From positions 248,001 to 312,000 of the forward strand of contig JAACJK010000169.1 in the NCBI GenBank assembly GCA_013368325.1: a DNA stretch of 64,000 bases. The letters are read 5' to 3'. The notes under the pieces were generated by a model. It made no database searches. It saw only the letters and a program-made list of their open reading frames with translations, and was not told the origin of the DNA. The stretch is from Ephemerocybe angulata (Eukaryota; Basidiomycota; Agaricomycetes; Agaricales; Psathyrellaceae). This document shows positions 10,972 to 20,394 of the stretch, one piece after another (positions within the stretch are counted from its first letter, which is position 1; the number at the start of each line of letters is the position of its first letter). The translations under genes were made by a program, and so were the position numbers.

Positions 10972-11408
10972 CCTCCCAACTGCGCCGACGTCCATCGTCC
11001 TCGCAGCCCCTGCTAGCCGGCACCATCGCGCCCACCCGTTCCCCCTCACCTGCAACCTCTGACGGCTCTGAACCGGACAGCTGTGCACCGTACCTTCACG
11101 GCCTACAGATCGACTCCGCCTACCTCCGATCCACCACTGATCCAGTCTGGTCCTCAGTCTACTGGTACATCGACCGGAACGGCTCAACTGTCTACACCGA
11201 CTGCGCAGAACAACCCTGCCCCCACGCTAAGGAAACCCAGGATTCTATCCCAGGCTTCTACCTCTCTGGCCTCCGTGGAGAACTAGTCCTACCACTAGTC
11301 CCACAATACCTGCACCCTACCAGCCCACCTAGTCGCGTCCCACCCCCATCGTCGCCTCCGCCGCCGTACTCCCCGAAGCTCCCTGACTACCCAAGTCCAC
11401 CCTCTACC

Positions 11409-12701
11409 ATGGCCGACGCTGCAGCTGCCCAACGTCTCGAAGCCCTCTTCACCAAGCTTATACAAGCTCAGGAGAAGACCAACGAGCAGCTGAACAAACT
11501 GGCTACCGCTCAAACCCAAGCTGCCTCCGCCGTAGCCCCACCTGCACCCGCTCCAGCCTCTAACACCACCCAGGTTGGGGCTGTCAACGTGTCCACCGGC
11601 TCCAGCATGGCTCGCCCGGAGCCTTTCAAGGGAGGTTCCGCCGACGCCCGGCGATTCCTCCAGTACTACACCATGTGGGCCCGATCGAAGGAAGCTCCCC
11701 TCAACAAGCTCAACACTACCACCGGCTTCCACGAGATCGCTCCCGAGCAGTGGATCATCCATGCCCTCTCGCTCCTGCAGGGGGAAGCCGCGATATGGGC
11801 CGTCCGCTACCTCCAAGACATCGAGGCCCATGCCACCACCCAAGCCGCCGCTGCAGGCGCTACCGCAGCCAACCAGACCGCTGTCCCCATCACCCCTTTC
11901 CCCTTCAGCGGATCGTGGGACGAGTTCGTCAAGGCCTTCAAGGCCCGTTTCATGGCCTCGGACGACAACGCCGAAGCCCAGAGGGAACTCGAGTCCATCA
12001 CCCAGGGCAACAAGACGGTTGCGCAGTACGCAGCACGCTTCCAGGAAGTCTCTGGACGCACGGACTACTCCGAGTCGGACCTTGGCCATCGCTTCAAGCA
12101 GGGCCTCTCCAAGGACGCCCGTGCCTGGTTGACCATGGCCTCCTTCGCTAAAGCGCCTGCCAGCTTCGAGGAGCTCGTCCAGCTCGCCGTCAAGGTTGAC
12201 TTCCACATGCGCGACAGCATGGCCGAAGGCCCTCGTACCAAGGGTTCCACTGCCTACTCCCCTCCCACTGCCGCTCGCGACCCCTACGCCATGGATGTCG
12301 ACGCTAGCCGAAGCTCGACGGCTCGCACCCGCGAAGACTTCACCAAGCTCATGCGAGGTCGCTGCTACGGGTGCGGCTCCAAGGCCCACCTGAAGTCGGC
12401 AGGAGGACACGAGGCCACCAAGTGTGGATACTGCGCCCGCATCGGGCACATCGAGGCCGTCTGCCAGGACAAGTACCTAGGCAACGAGAAAGGCCGAGGA
12501 GCCCGACGCTCCCAGAAGGCAGCTGCCACGACCAGCGACACCCCCTTCACCCTCTTCCCAGGCGAGACCTCTGCCCCCAACGTCTCGTCCCCTGCCCCTT
12601 CGACGACGCCCGAGGACCCCAGGTTTGCACGCCTGGAGGCTACCCTCGCCGAGCAGAACCGTCTCTTTGGGATCCTTGCCAACGACAAGCCGGGTTTTTG
12701 A
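11409..12701 (+). CDS. gag: Gag polyprotein
   Basis: 430 aa starting MADAAAAQRLEALF. The first ~70 residues are a Gln/Ala-rich helix and Pro-rich linker. The retrotransposon Gag capsid core follows (residues ~75-250, PFKGGSADARRFLQYY, then SWDEFVKAFKARF and a YAARFQEVSG segment). A zinc knuckle lies at CYGCGSKAHLKSAGGHEATKC and continues with a second Cys/His cluster (CGYCARIGHIEAVC). It ends at TGA 12699-12701, directly after a -1 slippery heptamer. The same frame is open upstream to 10965 with no ATG. Gag forms the particle that packages element RNA. Confidence 0.95.
   Translation: MADAAAAQRLEALFTKLIQAQEKTNEQLNKLATAQTQAASAVAPPAPAPASNTTQVGAVNVSTGSSMARPEPFKGGSADARRFLQYYTMWARSKEAPLNKLNTTTGFHEIAPEQWIIHALSLLQGEAAIWAVRYLQDIEAHATTQAAAAGATAANQTAVPITPFPFSGSWDEFVKAFKARFMASDDNAEAQRELESITQGNKTVAQYAARFQEVSGRTDYSESDLGHRFKQGLSKDARAWLTMASFAKAPASFEELVQLAVKVDFHMRDSMAEGPRTKGSTAYSPPTAARDPYAMDVDASRSSTARTREDFTKLMRGRCYGCGSKAHLKSAGGHEATKCGYCARIGHIEAVCQDKYLGNEKGRGARRSQKAAATTSDTPFTLFPGETSAPNVSSPAPSTTPEDPRFARLEATLAEQNRLFGILANDKPGF
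12692..12698 (+). promoter_or_regulatory. -1 ribosomal frameshift heptamer GGGTTTT
   Basis: In the gag frame the bases read G GGT TTT followed by TGA, an X XXY YYZ slippery site. Slipping back one base continues TTG AAG CGG GTG, which is the pol frame and stays open to 16618. The codon after the heptamer is the gag stop, which would give a ribosomal pause. Confidence 0.75.
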
Positions 12702-15700
12702 AGCGGGTGCCCGTCCGTGCTGCCGCACGCGTACCCATCGCTATGTGTTCCACCTCCTCCTATGACTCCATCTCATCATGTACCATTAGTTCTATTCGTG
12801 AAATCGATCCTACTTCAGACCATTTCCGAGTACGAACAATGTTGAGAGGTCGCAACAGGAGCACTAGCTCAGCAGCCATGATAGATTGTGGGGCTACCGC
12901 CCTCTTTCTTGACCACCCCTTTGTCCTAAAGCATCACATCACAACCTTCCCACTCCGTCACCCTATCCTCCTTCGCAACATTGATGGCTCCCCAAATACC
13001 GCCGGGGACATCACCCACTTCGCACGTCTTCACCTCACGGTCGGACCCCATAACCGCTGGACGGACTTTCTTGTCACCGACCTAGGAGGCGAGAACATCA
13101 TCCTGGGACTCCCCTGGCTTCGCCAGGTTAACCCAGAGATTGACTGGACAAAGGGTATCGTGCGCATCAACCCCCGAGCCACCATCGAGGATGTTCCGGA
13201 GGACCCGAACCCGAGCCATGCTCTGGGGGAACCGTCCAACGGATCCATCCTGGAAGAGATCTATGCCTCGAGCGCACCCCCAGACCCCATCGCATCCGTT
13301 CCAGAGCTCCTACCTTCACGCCGTCATCCCCGCGCCTCGGTAGAGGAGGTGCCGGAGGAAAGACATCCGTGTTTGGACTTAGGGGAACCCTCTGATGGAG
13401 CGATTCTGGAGGAGATCTACGCCTCTTGGCCCACGCTCCCCAGCTCTCCAACTCCTGAACCTGCCCCACCGTCGTCGCCCCCTCCTGTGGAAGAGAAGCC
13501 CGAAACCCCCTTCTGCCGAATCCGTGCTAACCGAACAACCCGACGCCGCTGGCTTCGAGCTGGCATCATCGAGCGCACGGATGAGGAACTGTGGTGTTCG
13601 GCTGGCTTCACCTACTCCCAGAAGATCGCTGAGGACGCGAAGAAAGGTAAACCGGAGAGAACCCTCGATGAGATCATCCCTGCCCACTACCGAGAACACG
13701 CCGCCGTCTTTTCTGAACAAGAATCCACTCGCCTGCCAAGCCACAAGGATTGGGATCATGCCATCGAGCTCACGCCTGGTGCTCCAGCCAACATCCGCAC
13801 CAAGATCTACCCCATGTCCCTAGATGAACAGGCTGTGCTCGATACGTTCCTCCAGGAAAACCTCGCCAAAGGATATATCCAACCCTCTAAGTCGCCCATC
13901 TCCTCCCCGGTCTTCTTCATCAAGAAGAAGGACGGAACACTCCGCTTCATCCAGGACTATCGCCGTCTCAACGAGTACACCATCAAGAACCGGTACCCGC
14001 TCCCTCTTGTCGCCGACATCATCAGCCGTCTTCGAGGTGCCAAATACTTCACCAAATTTGACGTCCGCTGGGGATACAACAACGTCCGCATAAAGGAGGG
14101 AGATGAATGGAAAGCTGCGTTCGCTACTAGCCGAGGCCTCTTCGAACCCAAAGTCATGTTTTTCGGTCTAACCAACTCACCTGCCACATTCCAGGGCCTC
14201 ATGAACTCGATCTTCTCAGATCTGGTCGCCTCCGGCAAGGTGGCGGTCTACCTCGACGACATCCTCATCTTCACCATGGACCTGGAAGAACACCGCCGCA
14301 TCACCCACGAAGTCCTTCGTCGCCTGCGACAGCACGACCTCTACCTACGTCCTGAGAAGTGTGAGTTCGAGAAGGAGGAGATCGAGTATCTGGGTATGGT
14401 TATCCGAGAGGGAGAGGTGAGCATGGACCCTGCTAAGGTCCAAGCCGTCCGCGGCTGGCCCGTACCGCGCAACGTCCGCGAAGTCCGAGGATTCCTGGGC
14501 TTTGCCAACTTCTACCGCCGCTTCATCAAGGACTTCTCCAAAGTCGCCCGCCCCCTCCATGACCTCACTAAGAAGAACACCCCATTCGAATGGACTGACG
14601 AGCGTCAGCAAGCCTTCGAAACCCTCCGTGACGCCTTCATCTCGGCCCCTGTCCTCGCCCTCTGGGATCCTGATCGCCCAACTCGCATCGAAGTCGACGC
14701 CTCTGGCTTTGCCACTGGAGGTGCTCTTCTTCAGCAAGCTGCTGACGGCGCTTGGCACCCTGTCGCCTTCCGATCAGCGTCTATGGACCCAGCTCAACGG
14801 AACTACGAGATCTATGACCGGGAGATGCTAGCCATCATCGAAGCCCTTAAGGATTGGCGCCCGTTCCTGGAAGGTCTCCCTGACACCTTCGGGATCGTAA
14901 CCGATCATGCCAACCTGAAGTACTGGCGCACTGCTCAAGATCTGGCACGACGACAGGCGAGATGGGCCCTGTACCTCTCTCGCTTCGACTTCCGTCTCGA
15001 ACACCGCCCGGGTGCCGCTAACACCCAAGCTGACCCCCTCTCGCGCATGCCCCACCATCACGTCTCGGACTCTGACGACAACACCCAGCGCACTGTCCTC
15101 CGCCCTGAACACTTCGCCAAACTCGCGGCCGCTTCCCAGTTCACCAACCCCCTCGAAGACCGAATTCGTCGTGCGAGTGCACGTGAGTCTGTGGTCTTGG
15201 GAGGGCTAGAGAAGCTGCGCAAGTTTGGTCCCCAGAAACTCGTCAACGGGTTGACAGAGTGGACAGAGGAGAACGGGTTAGTACGGTTCAGAGGCAAGGT
15301 ATACGTCCCAGCAGACGAGGAACTCCGGCGAGAGGTGGTAAAGCAGTGCCACGATGACCCCACTTCAGGCCATCCCGGGAACCATGCAACCCTCGAACGA
15401 GTCGAGCGGTTGTATTGGTGGCCCACGATGCGCGCTTTTGTGAAGAAGTACGTCGAAGGCTGCGACCTCTGTGCCCGACGCAAGCATGCCCAGCACCCTC
15501 GTGCCCTCACCCAGCCCACGGACGTCCCCGAAGGCCCTTGGGAGGCTGTTGGAGTTGACCTCATCACACAGCTACCACCTGCCCATGGATTCGATGCAGT
15601 CATCGTCTTCACCGACTTCTTCACCAAGCAGATCCACGCACTCCCCTGCTCCTCTACCATCTCGACTGAAGGCGTCGTCGACATCTACTACCGAGAGATC

Positions 15701-16618
15701 TTCCGCCTCCACGGTTTGCCCCTTCGTTTCATCAGCGACCGAGGGCCCCAGTTTGCCTCTAACGTCATGCGCACTCTCCTTCAACGCCTCGGGATTGGAT
15801 CCAACCTCACGACGGCATACCACCCTCAGGCCAACGGCCAGACCGAGCGCGCAAACCAGGAAGTTGAGAAGCACCTTCGCTTCTACGTCAGTCGACGACA
15901 GGACGATTGGGACCAGCACCTCCCCATGGCTGAGTTCGTCATCAACTCCCGCATCCATTCCGCTCATAATCGCTCCCCCTTCGAGGTTATCTACGGCTAC
16001 TCCCCCCACTTCAACATTCCCATCGGCGCTACCACCGGGGTCCGTGGTGTCGATGAACGCATCCAGGACCTTCTGGACACCCGGAAAGACGTTGAAGCGG
16101 CCTTACGGATGGAGAAAGCCCGCCAGAAGACAACCTTCGAAGCTGGGAAGCGGACAGCACACACCTTCGCTGTAGACGACTATGTCTGGCTCAGCGCCAA
16201 GAACATCAACATCAAGGTGCCCACTCGAAAGCTTGGGGACTTCCAGCTCGGCCCCTACAAGGTCATTGAGAAGGTCGGCGACCTTGACTACCGTCTCGCA
16301 CTCCCTCAGTCTCTATCCCGACTCCATCCTGTCTTCCATGTCGACAAGCTTAGTCCCTGGAAAGGGAACGACACCAACGGCATCCTACCTCCCCCACCAG
16401 AGCCTGTTGAACTCGAGGATGGCACAGAGTTTGAAGTCCAGGACGTGCTGGATAGTAGGGAGGTCAAGCGTGGACGAAAGCGCTGGGTTGAATACCTCAT
16501 CAGCTGGAAGGGCTACAACGACAGCGAGAACTCTTGGGAACCCCTTGCCAACCTTGGGAACGCAGCTGAAGCCGTCGCGGAGTTCCACCTTCGACACCCC
16601 ACGGCACCCCGACCATAG
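12698..16618 (+). CDS. pol: Pol polyprotein: protease, RT, RNase H, integrase, chromodomain
   Basis: The frame is entered by -1 slippage and is open for 1,306 codons. Domains in order: aspartic protease with IDCGATALFLD (Cys in place of the usual Ser/Thr after Asp); reverse transcriptase with FDVRWGYNN, FGLTNSPATFQ and the catalytic YLDD; RNase H beginning EVDASGFATGGALLQ; an HHCC integrase zinc finger (HPGNHATLERV ... CDLCARRK); the DDE integrase core (GVDLITQLP, FISDRGPQFAS, AYHPQANGQTERANQEVEKH); a GPY-like module (LGPYKVIEKV) and a C-terminal chromodomain (EVKRGRKRWVEYLISWKGY ... SWEPLANL). The chromodomain would direct integration toward modified histones. No internal stop is seen. Confidence 0.96.
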   Translation: MKRVPVRAAARVPIAMCSTSSYDSISSCTISSIREIDPTSDHFRVRTMLRGRNRSTSSAAMIDCGATALFLDHPFVLKHHITTFPLRHPILLRNIDGSPNTAGDITHFARLHLTVGPHNRWTDFLVTDLGGENIILGLPWLRQVNPEIDWTKGIVRINPRATIEDVPEDPNPSHALGEPSNGSILEEIYASSAPPDPIASVPELLPSRRHPRASVEEVPEERHPCLDLGEPSDGAILEEIYASWPTLPSSPTPEPAPPSSPPPVEEKPETPFCRIRANRTTRRRWLRAGIIERTDEELWCSAGFTYSQKIAEDAKKGKPERTLDEIIPAHYREHAAVFSEQESTRLPSHKDWDHAIELTPGAPANIRTKIYPMSLDEQAVLDTFLQENLAKGYIQPSKSPISSPVFFIKKKDGTLRFIQDYRRLNEYTIKNRYPLPLVADIISRLRGAKYFTKFDVRWGYNNVRIKEGDEWKAAFATSRGLFEPKVMFFGLTNSPATFQGLMNSIFSDLVASGKVAVYLDDILIFTMDLEEHRRITHEVLRRLRQHDLYLRPEKCEFEKEEIEYLGMVIREGEVSMDPAKVQAVRGWPVPRNVREVRGFLGFANFYRRFIKDFSKVARPLHDLTKKNTPFEWTDERQQAFETLRDAFISAPVLALWDPDRPTRIEVDASGFATGGALLQQAADGAWHPVAFRSASMDPAQRNYEIYDREMLAIIEALKDWRPFLEGLPDTFGIVTDHANLKYWRTAQDLARRQARWALYLSRFDFRLEHRPGAANTQADPLSRMPHHHVSDSDDNTQRTVLRPEHFAKLAAASQFTNPLEDRIRRASARESVVLGGLEKLRKFGPQKLVNGLTEWTEENGLVRFRGKVYVPADEELRREVVKQCHDDPTSGHPGNHATLERVERLYWWPTMRAFVKKYVEGCDLCARRKHAQHPRALTQPTDVPEGPWEAVGVDLITQLPPAHGFDAVIVFTDFFTKQIHALPCSSTISTEGVVDIYYREIFRLHGLPLRFISDRGPQFASNVMRTLLQRLGIGSNLTTAYHPQANGQTERANQEVEKHLRFYVSRRQDDWDQHLPMAEFVINSRIHSAHNRSPFEVIYGYSPHFNIPIGATTGVRGVDERIQDLLDTRKDVEAALRMEKARQKTTFEAGKRTAHTFAVDDYVWLSAKNINIKVPTRKLGDFQLGPYKVIEKVGDLDYRLALPQSLSRLHPVFHVDKLSPWKGNDTNGILPPPPEPVELEDGTEFEVQDVLDSREVKRGRKRWVEYLISWKGYNDSENSWEPLANLGNAAEAVAEFHLRHPTAPRP

Positions 16619-16640
16619 TCATCGAGGACGATGAGTTCTA

Positions 16641-16652
16641 GGAGGGGGGTAA
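16641..16652 (+). promoter_or_regulatory. Polypurine tract
   Basis: GGAGGGGGGTAA lies immediately before the 3' LTR, the expected plus-strand primer. Confidence 0.85.
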
Positions 16653-17202
16653 TGTCGTGAACACCGGTCAGCCCACCTATTTTCTCTTCTTTTCCTTTCA
16701 TTTCTTCCTTTACTATTCATTCGTACGCATTCCTGCACACTCTCGCACACCTTTGCACACCCTTGCACACCTTCACACTGCCTTCGCTCTTCTGAGCCTT
16801 CCCCTCACTTCATGCACAGCACGTTCGTGCTTCTTATTCTCGTGCACAGCACGTTCACACCTTGTTCACACCTTTGTTCTCAGGCGCACTGCCCGCGCGC
16901 TGCCTTTTAGTCATATCGACTCATATGGACTCTATTGTTCTCTGGATCATTCTATTGTTCTATTTTCGTTCGAGATCATCTGGACACATATATACTCGTA
17001 GCTACTCGTTCATTATTCCCCACTTGATCTCTTTGACTATACAGGTACATAGTCGCTTCGCTCCTATTCCCTGTATTCTATTTACCTTTGACTATACAGC
17101 CCTTGTATCTGCATCGCTGCTCGTCGCTCGTCCGACCTCTGCTCCTCTGCTCTCTGCTCTCTGCTCGTCGCTCGTCCGACATCAGCCGGCGTCTTCGCCA
17201 CA
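16653..17202 (+). repeat. 3' LTR
   Basis: Same 550-bp sequence as 10411-10960, followed by the target duplication GAGTT. Confidence 0.95.
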
Positions 17203-17207
17203 GAGTT

Positions 17208-18161
17208 GGAGTCTCAGGCTAGAGTTCGCTGTACGTACTTTGGGAACCGCAAGCTTGTGGCGCCAATATATGGCATTGGTGTATACATACGCCTGGCATG
17301 GCTCTCAGGTATACAGCTCTTTCTTAACACGGCGGAATAACCACTGTCTAGGTATAGCATACACTAATCGGCTAGAAACCAGACTAATGTCTACTTCCTA
17401 GTGAGCTTTACTCAACGTGTTGGTAGCTCCACCAATAGCCCGAGTAACGGACATGTACCAGATCGGGGAGCGGTGCGTACCTTTCCACACATACTACATC
17501 GCTATTCAGGGGCCTGACGTCTGGTAAATACTTACTTAGGAGCAGCTATAATACCCTAAGCATGCTATATATGAGAAAGTACCAACGCCCATCCCCTTCG
17601 TCGTAGATACTCCAATCCCTTGCAGAATCTGAGGAAGCAGCGTTTTAGAAGCTGCACAAACTTTAGCTATCTCTGGCTTTAAGTCTGAAAGTGGGGCAGT
17701 GGCATCACTCTTTGTTCTCAGAGAGAAAATATATGTAACGTATTACCGCCTCCATGACAAAAAACACAGGAATAACCGGAAAACATCACCATAAATCATG
17801 TGCAGTCCAGGTAAGCGCCCATTAGAATGAGGTCCGGCGGGACCGGCGACGGATGCCACAGGGACCCATACAAGACCCATACACTCAGCGCTCTGCGCTC
17901 AGATAAGAATTGAATATATAAGTACTGTCGCCTTACAGCTCTCGGAGTCCGACTCAAGTGCTAGAAAGCGTAGTCGGAGACGATGTTGGATGTGCCGAAA
18001 AACGGCAACCATCCAACATTCCCACGCTTTGTCGCGTCAATCAATTAACGGGCGCGTTTTTCGATCTTCGTCTCAAACCACCATCTTCCACCTCAAAACT
18101 CTTGACTCAGGCGTTGGGAGGGCCGTTCCCAAAGGAACTCCAAACTCGAAACGCGTGCACA
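17208..18161. other. Intergenic, no gene recognised
   Basis: About 950 bp between the retrotransposon and the next gene. The first ~125 bp continue the frame interrupted by the element. AAGCGCCC is at 17813-17820 and ATATATAAG near 17914. An ATG-less frame extends the following gene upstream to about 17958; I see no reason to use it. Confidence 0.5.
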
Positions 18162-19559
18162 ATGGGCAAACGTCCTCACACCGAGACCGATGGTACCCCA
18201 CTCGTGCGTTTGTATGCGGCTTCTTCATCTCATTAGCTTACAGCTCCCTTACAGGTGTGCGCGTTCTCTGTATTTTCAAGGAAGAGGAAACGCTCTGTAC
18301 GCGATGCGGATGTACGCCGAACAGACTGCCACCATGAGGCAAGGCGGACAATGCGACCGCATACAGCCGCACCGTCAGCATCCATTCGACGTTTCCTCGT
18401 GCCTCCGCATCCATCGAACAGGGTCAGGAGGACTAAGCCTGAGGAATATAATGGGTCCTCGTATCAAAGTGAAGATGAGTCGTATGACCATCCCTCGCCC
18501 TCTCATCTCGCGAATCAAACCACTGGCGAGAGCGCCTTGTCGAGGCTTCCTGGTGCGTCTTATACTCCCAGAACTCTCCCCTCGTCCACTTGGTCGACCT
18601 GACGCGTGACGCTGATCCAGAAATACGGCATGCCTATGAGATCCAGGCTTCGACTATCCAGGAGTGCCACGCGCGCAGTCGAACGCCTCCCCCGAAGCCA
18701 GCACCGTTCCCCGTGTCCCCTATTTCACCGCCCATTCAACGGCCTGCTCCAGACCCGTTCGACATCTCCGACTCTGAGACACCATCCATGGAGACCCTCT
18801 GGCGCGATGTGTATCGCACGATGGCGGAGAATGAGCCAATCATCAAACCTACACCAAGACCTTGTCCGGGACGGACTGCAGGTGCTAAAGGGCCTTGCCA
18901 ATGCATCGAGCCTCATTATGATAGCGAAGACGAATATGTGTCGCTCAGAAGGAAGCATTGGATGATGATGAAGGCGAACGGAATTGAGCCCTCTGGGAAG
19001 CTATCAAGTTTGTGTTTCCTCTGCTTACAGTTTCTCTGCCACCGTTCATCGTCCACACTATGTAGATATCAAACGCTGGGGCAAAAGGCTTCCGAACCTT
19101 CGCCCTCGAGCCTTTGCGACCCAGAGGTTGAACCAAGTACCGAACCTCACCCCTAGGTCCAAGGATGGAGACATCACAAAGAACGCGATAGCTCTCTCTT
19201 TGAACATCCCCGATGCCGCACCCAGCCGTTCGTCAATGAAGAAGGCTGGTCCAGCGCCCTTTCCCATGTCACCTCCCACTTCGCCTCTCTTATCATCAAC
19301 GCCGGCAGAGATCATCGTCCCAAACCCGTCCCCCAACCCTCCTTCTGCGCTCCGAGAATCAAGGTTCCGCTCTGTCGAGGCGATAATCGCGGAAGGAAAA
19401 AGGAGAAAGGCAGAAGAAACCGGGAGTTTGGAATGGACCCCGGGCGACGAGGGCGCTTGTCTCTACAAGGAACATTGGAGAATGATGAGAGCGTTGGGGA
19501 TTGAGACCGTTGAGAAGGAGGAGCCGGCGAGGTATTCTATATTCAACTTTCTACAGTAG
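18162..19559 (+). CDS. Low-complexity protein with two HWxMMxAxGIE repeats, function unknown
   Basis: Four exons (18162-18203, 18255-18552, 18621-19007, 19066-19559) join in phase to 406 aa; introns are 51, 68 and 58 nt with GT-AG ends. The protein starts MGKRPHTETDG, then has a basic stretch (SRKRKRS) and a long Pro/Ser/Glu-rich part with no fold I recognise. A short motif occurs twice: RRKHWMMMKANGIE in exon 3 and YKEHWRMMRALGIE near the C-terminus, each after an acidic patch (SEDEY, GDEG). The 40-residue linkers before both are PxP-rich (PAPFPVSPISPP, PAPFPMSPPTSP), so the protein looks like an internal duplication. Possibly nuclear, judged by the basic N-terminus only. Confidence 0.65.
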
Positions 19560-20394
19560 CCTACGAAACTCGTGTCCAGTGCAGCATCACGGTATGATCC
19601 AAACACCAAGGTTCAATCTAACAGGCGCTTGATCGGGAACTAGAATTCGTGGGGACTGGAAGGCAGATGCGGATTTGAGTACCCCAGTTTCCAAAAGAAA
19701 TCAAGCTTAACGGAGGTGTGATTTGGGCCTCTCTTTTCTCCTTCATTCCTTCCAGTCTCAACGAGTTTACGTGCACCACGAACTTCATGGGCAAGAAGTT
19801 CATTGATACGAAGAGATCACTGCCTTGACAAAACGTATTAGAGTTAAGCGCCCGCTGCGCGCTTGAGTACATAGCGTCACATTGCCTCATTTGGGGAGTT
19901 CTTACCTCAGGCTTCAGGGCCCGGGGGTACAATCGTCCGACTCTCCATTGGTTTTAACACCTCCATGTCTAATTGGCCCTTCACCTGATGATTAGGGTAA
20001 GTCAAGTACATATGATGCATTATGGGCGTATTCACTGGGATTGGCCTTCGATGGCCAATTTACCAGTAATGATGTTTTTCGTGCTGCCTGACCAGCCACC
20101 CACTGCAATACACATGGCAGAATCGGTTACGATGGATGCAGATAGGCCGATAAATATCAGAGATCAGCGGGCATGTCAAAAGGTCTCGGCCAACGATAGT
20201 TGCGAATACTTGGCAAGTACTTGCCTCGATGCGTTCTGTATTCTTGAGATGTATTTCTTGGTATGTATCATGTAGCTCTCAAAATACAGGCTCGCACTAG
20301 GAGAAGCGCCGCAACGTATACATGCCATTTCAGGGAGATCCGAAGACGAAACTGTATATTGTAGCATAACGCGCGAGAGCATGCATCCTAGTAG
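19560..20394. other. Intergenic, no gene recognised
   Basis: Gene-free stretch of about 830 bp. It contains AAGCGCCC at 19846-19853. Frames present are short and lack partners with matching splice sites. The 3' side is the terminator region of the BTB gene on the minus strand. Confidence 0.45.

Larger units (their letters stand above)
10411..17202 (+). mobile_element. Complete Ty3/Gypsy chromovirus (LTR retrotransposon)
   Basis: A 6,792-bp element bounded by 550-bp LTRs and flanked by the 5-bp target duplication GAGTT (10406-10410 and 17203-17207). The order is LTR, leader, gag, pol (protease, RT, RNase H, integrase, chromodomain), polypurine tract, LTR. The domain order and C-terminal chromodomain place it in Metaviridae, chromovirus branch. 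The reading frames look intact and the two LTRs read as identical, so the insertion is recent and may be active. Confidence 0.97.

Noticed and set aside
11295..12449. 384-codon minus-strand frame across gag
   Set aside because: It is the antisense shadow of gag (high GC third positions leave the opposite strand open); composition is G/V/L-rich with no motif.
12371..12697. ORF start of pol at 12371
   Set aside because: The frame before 12698 overlaps the Gag zinc-knuckle exon and reads as Arg/Pro-rich nonsense; pol is better entered by -1 slippage at 12692-12698.
16657..17401. Open frames inside the LTRs
   Set aside because: They exist in both LTRs because the LTRs are identical, show only low-complexity His/Ser/Leu text, and run out of the element at the 3' end.
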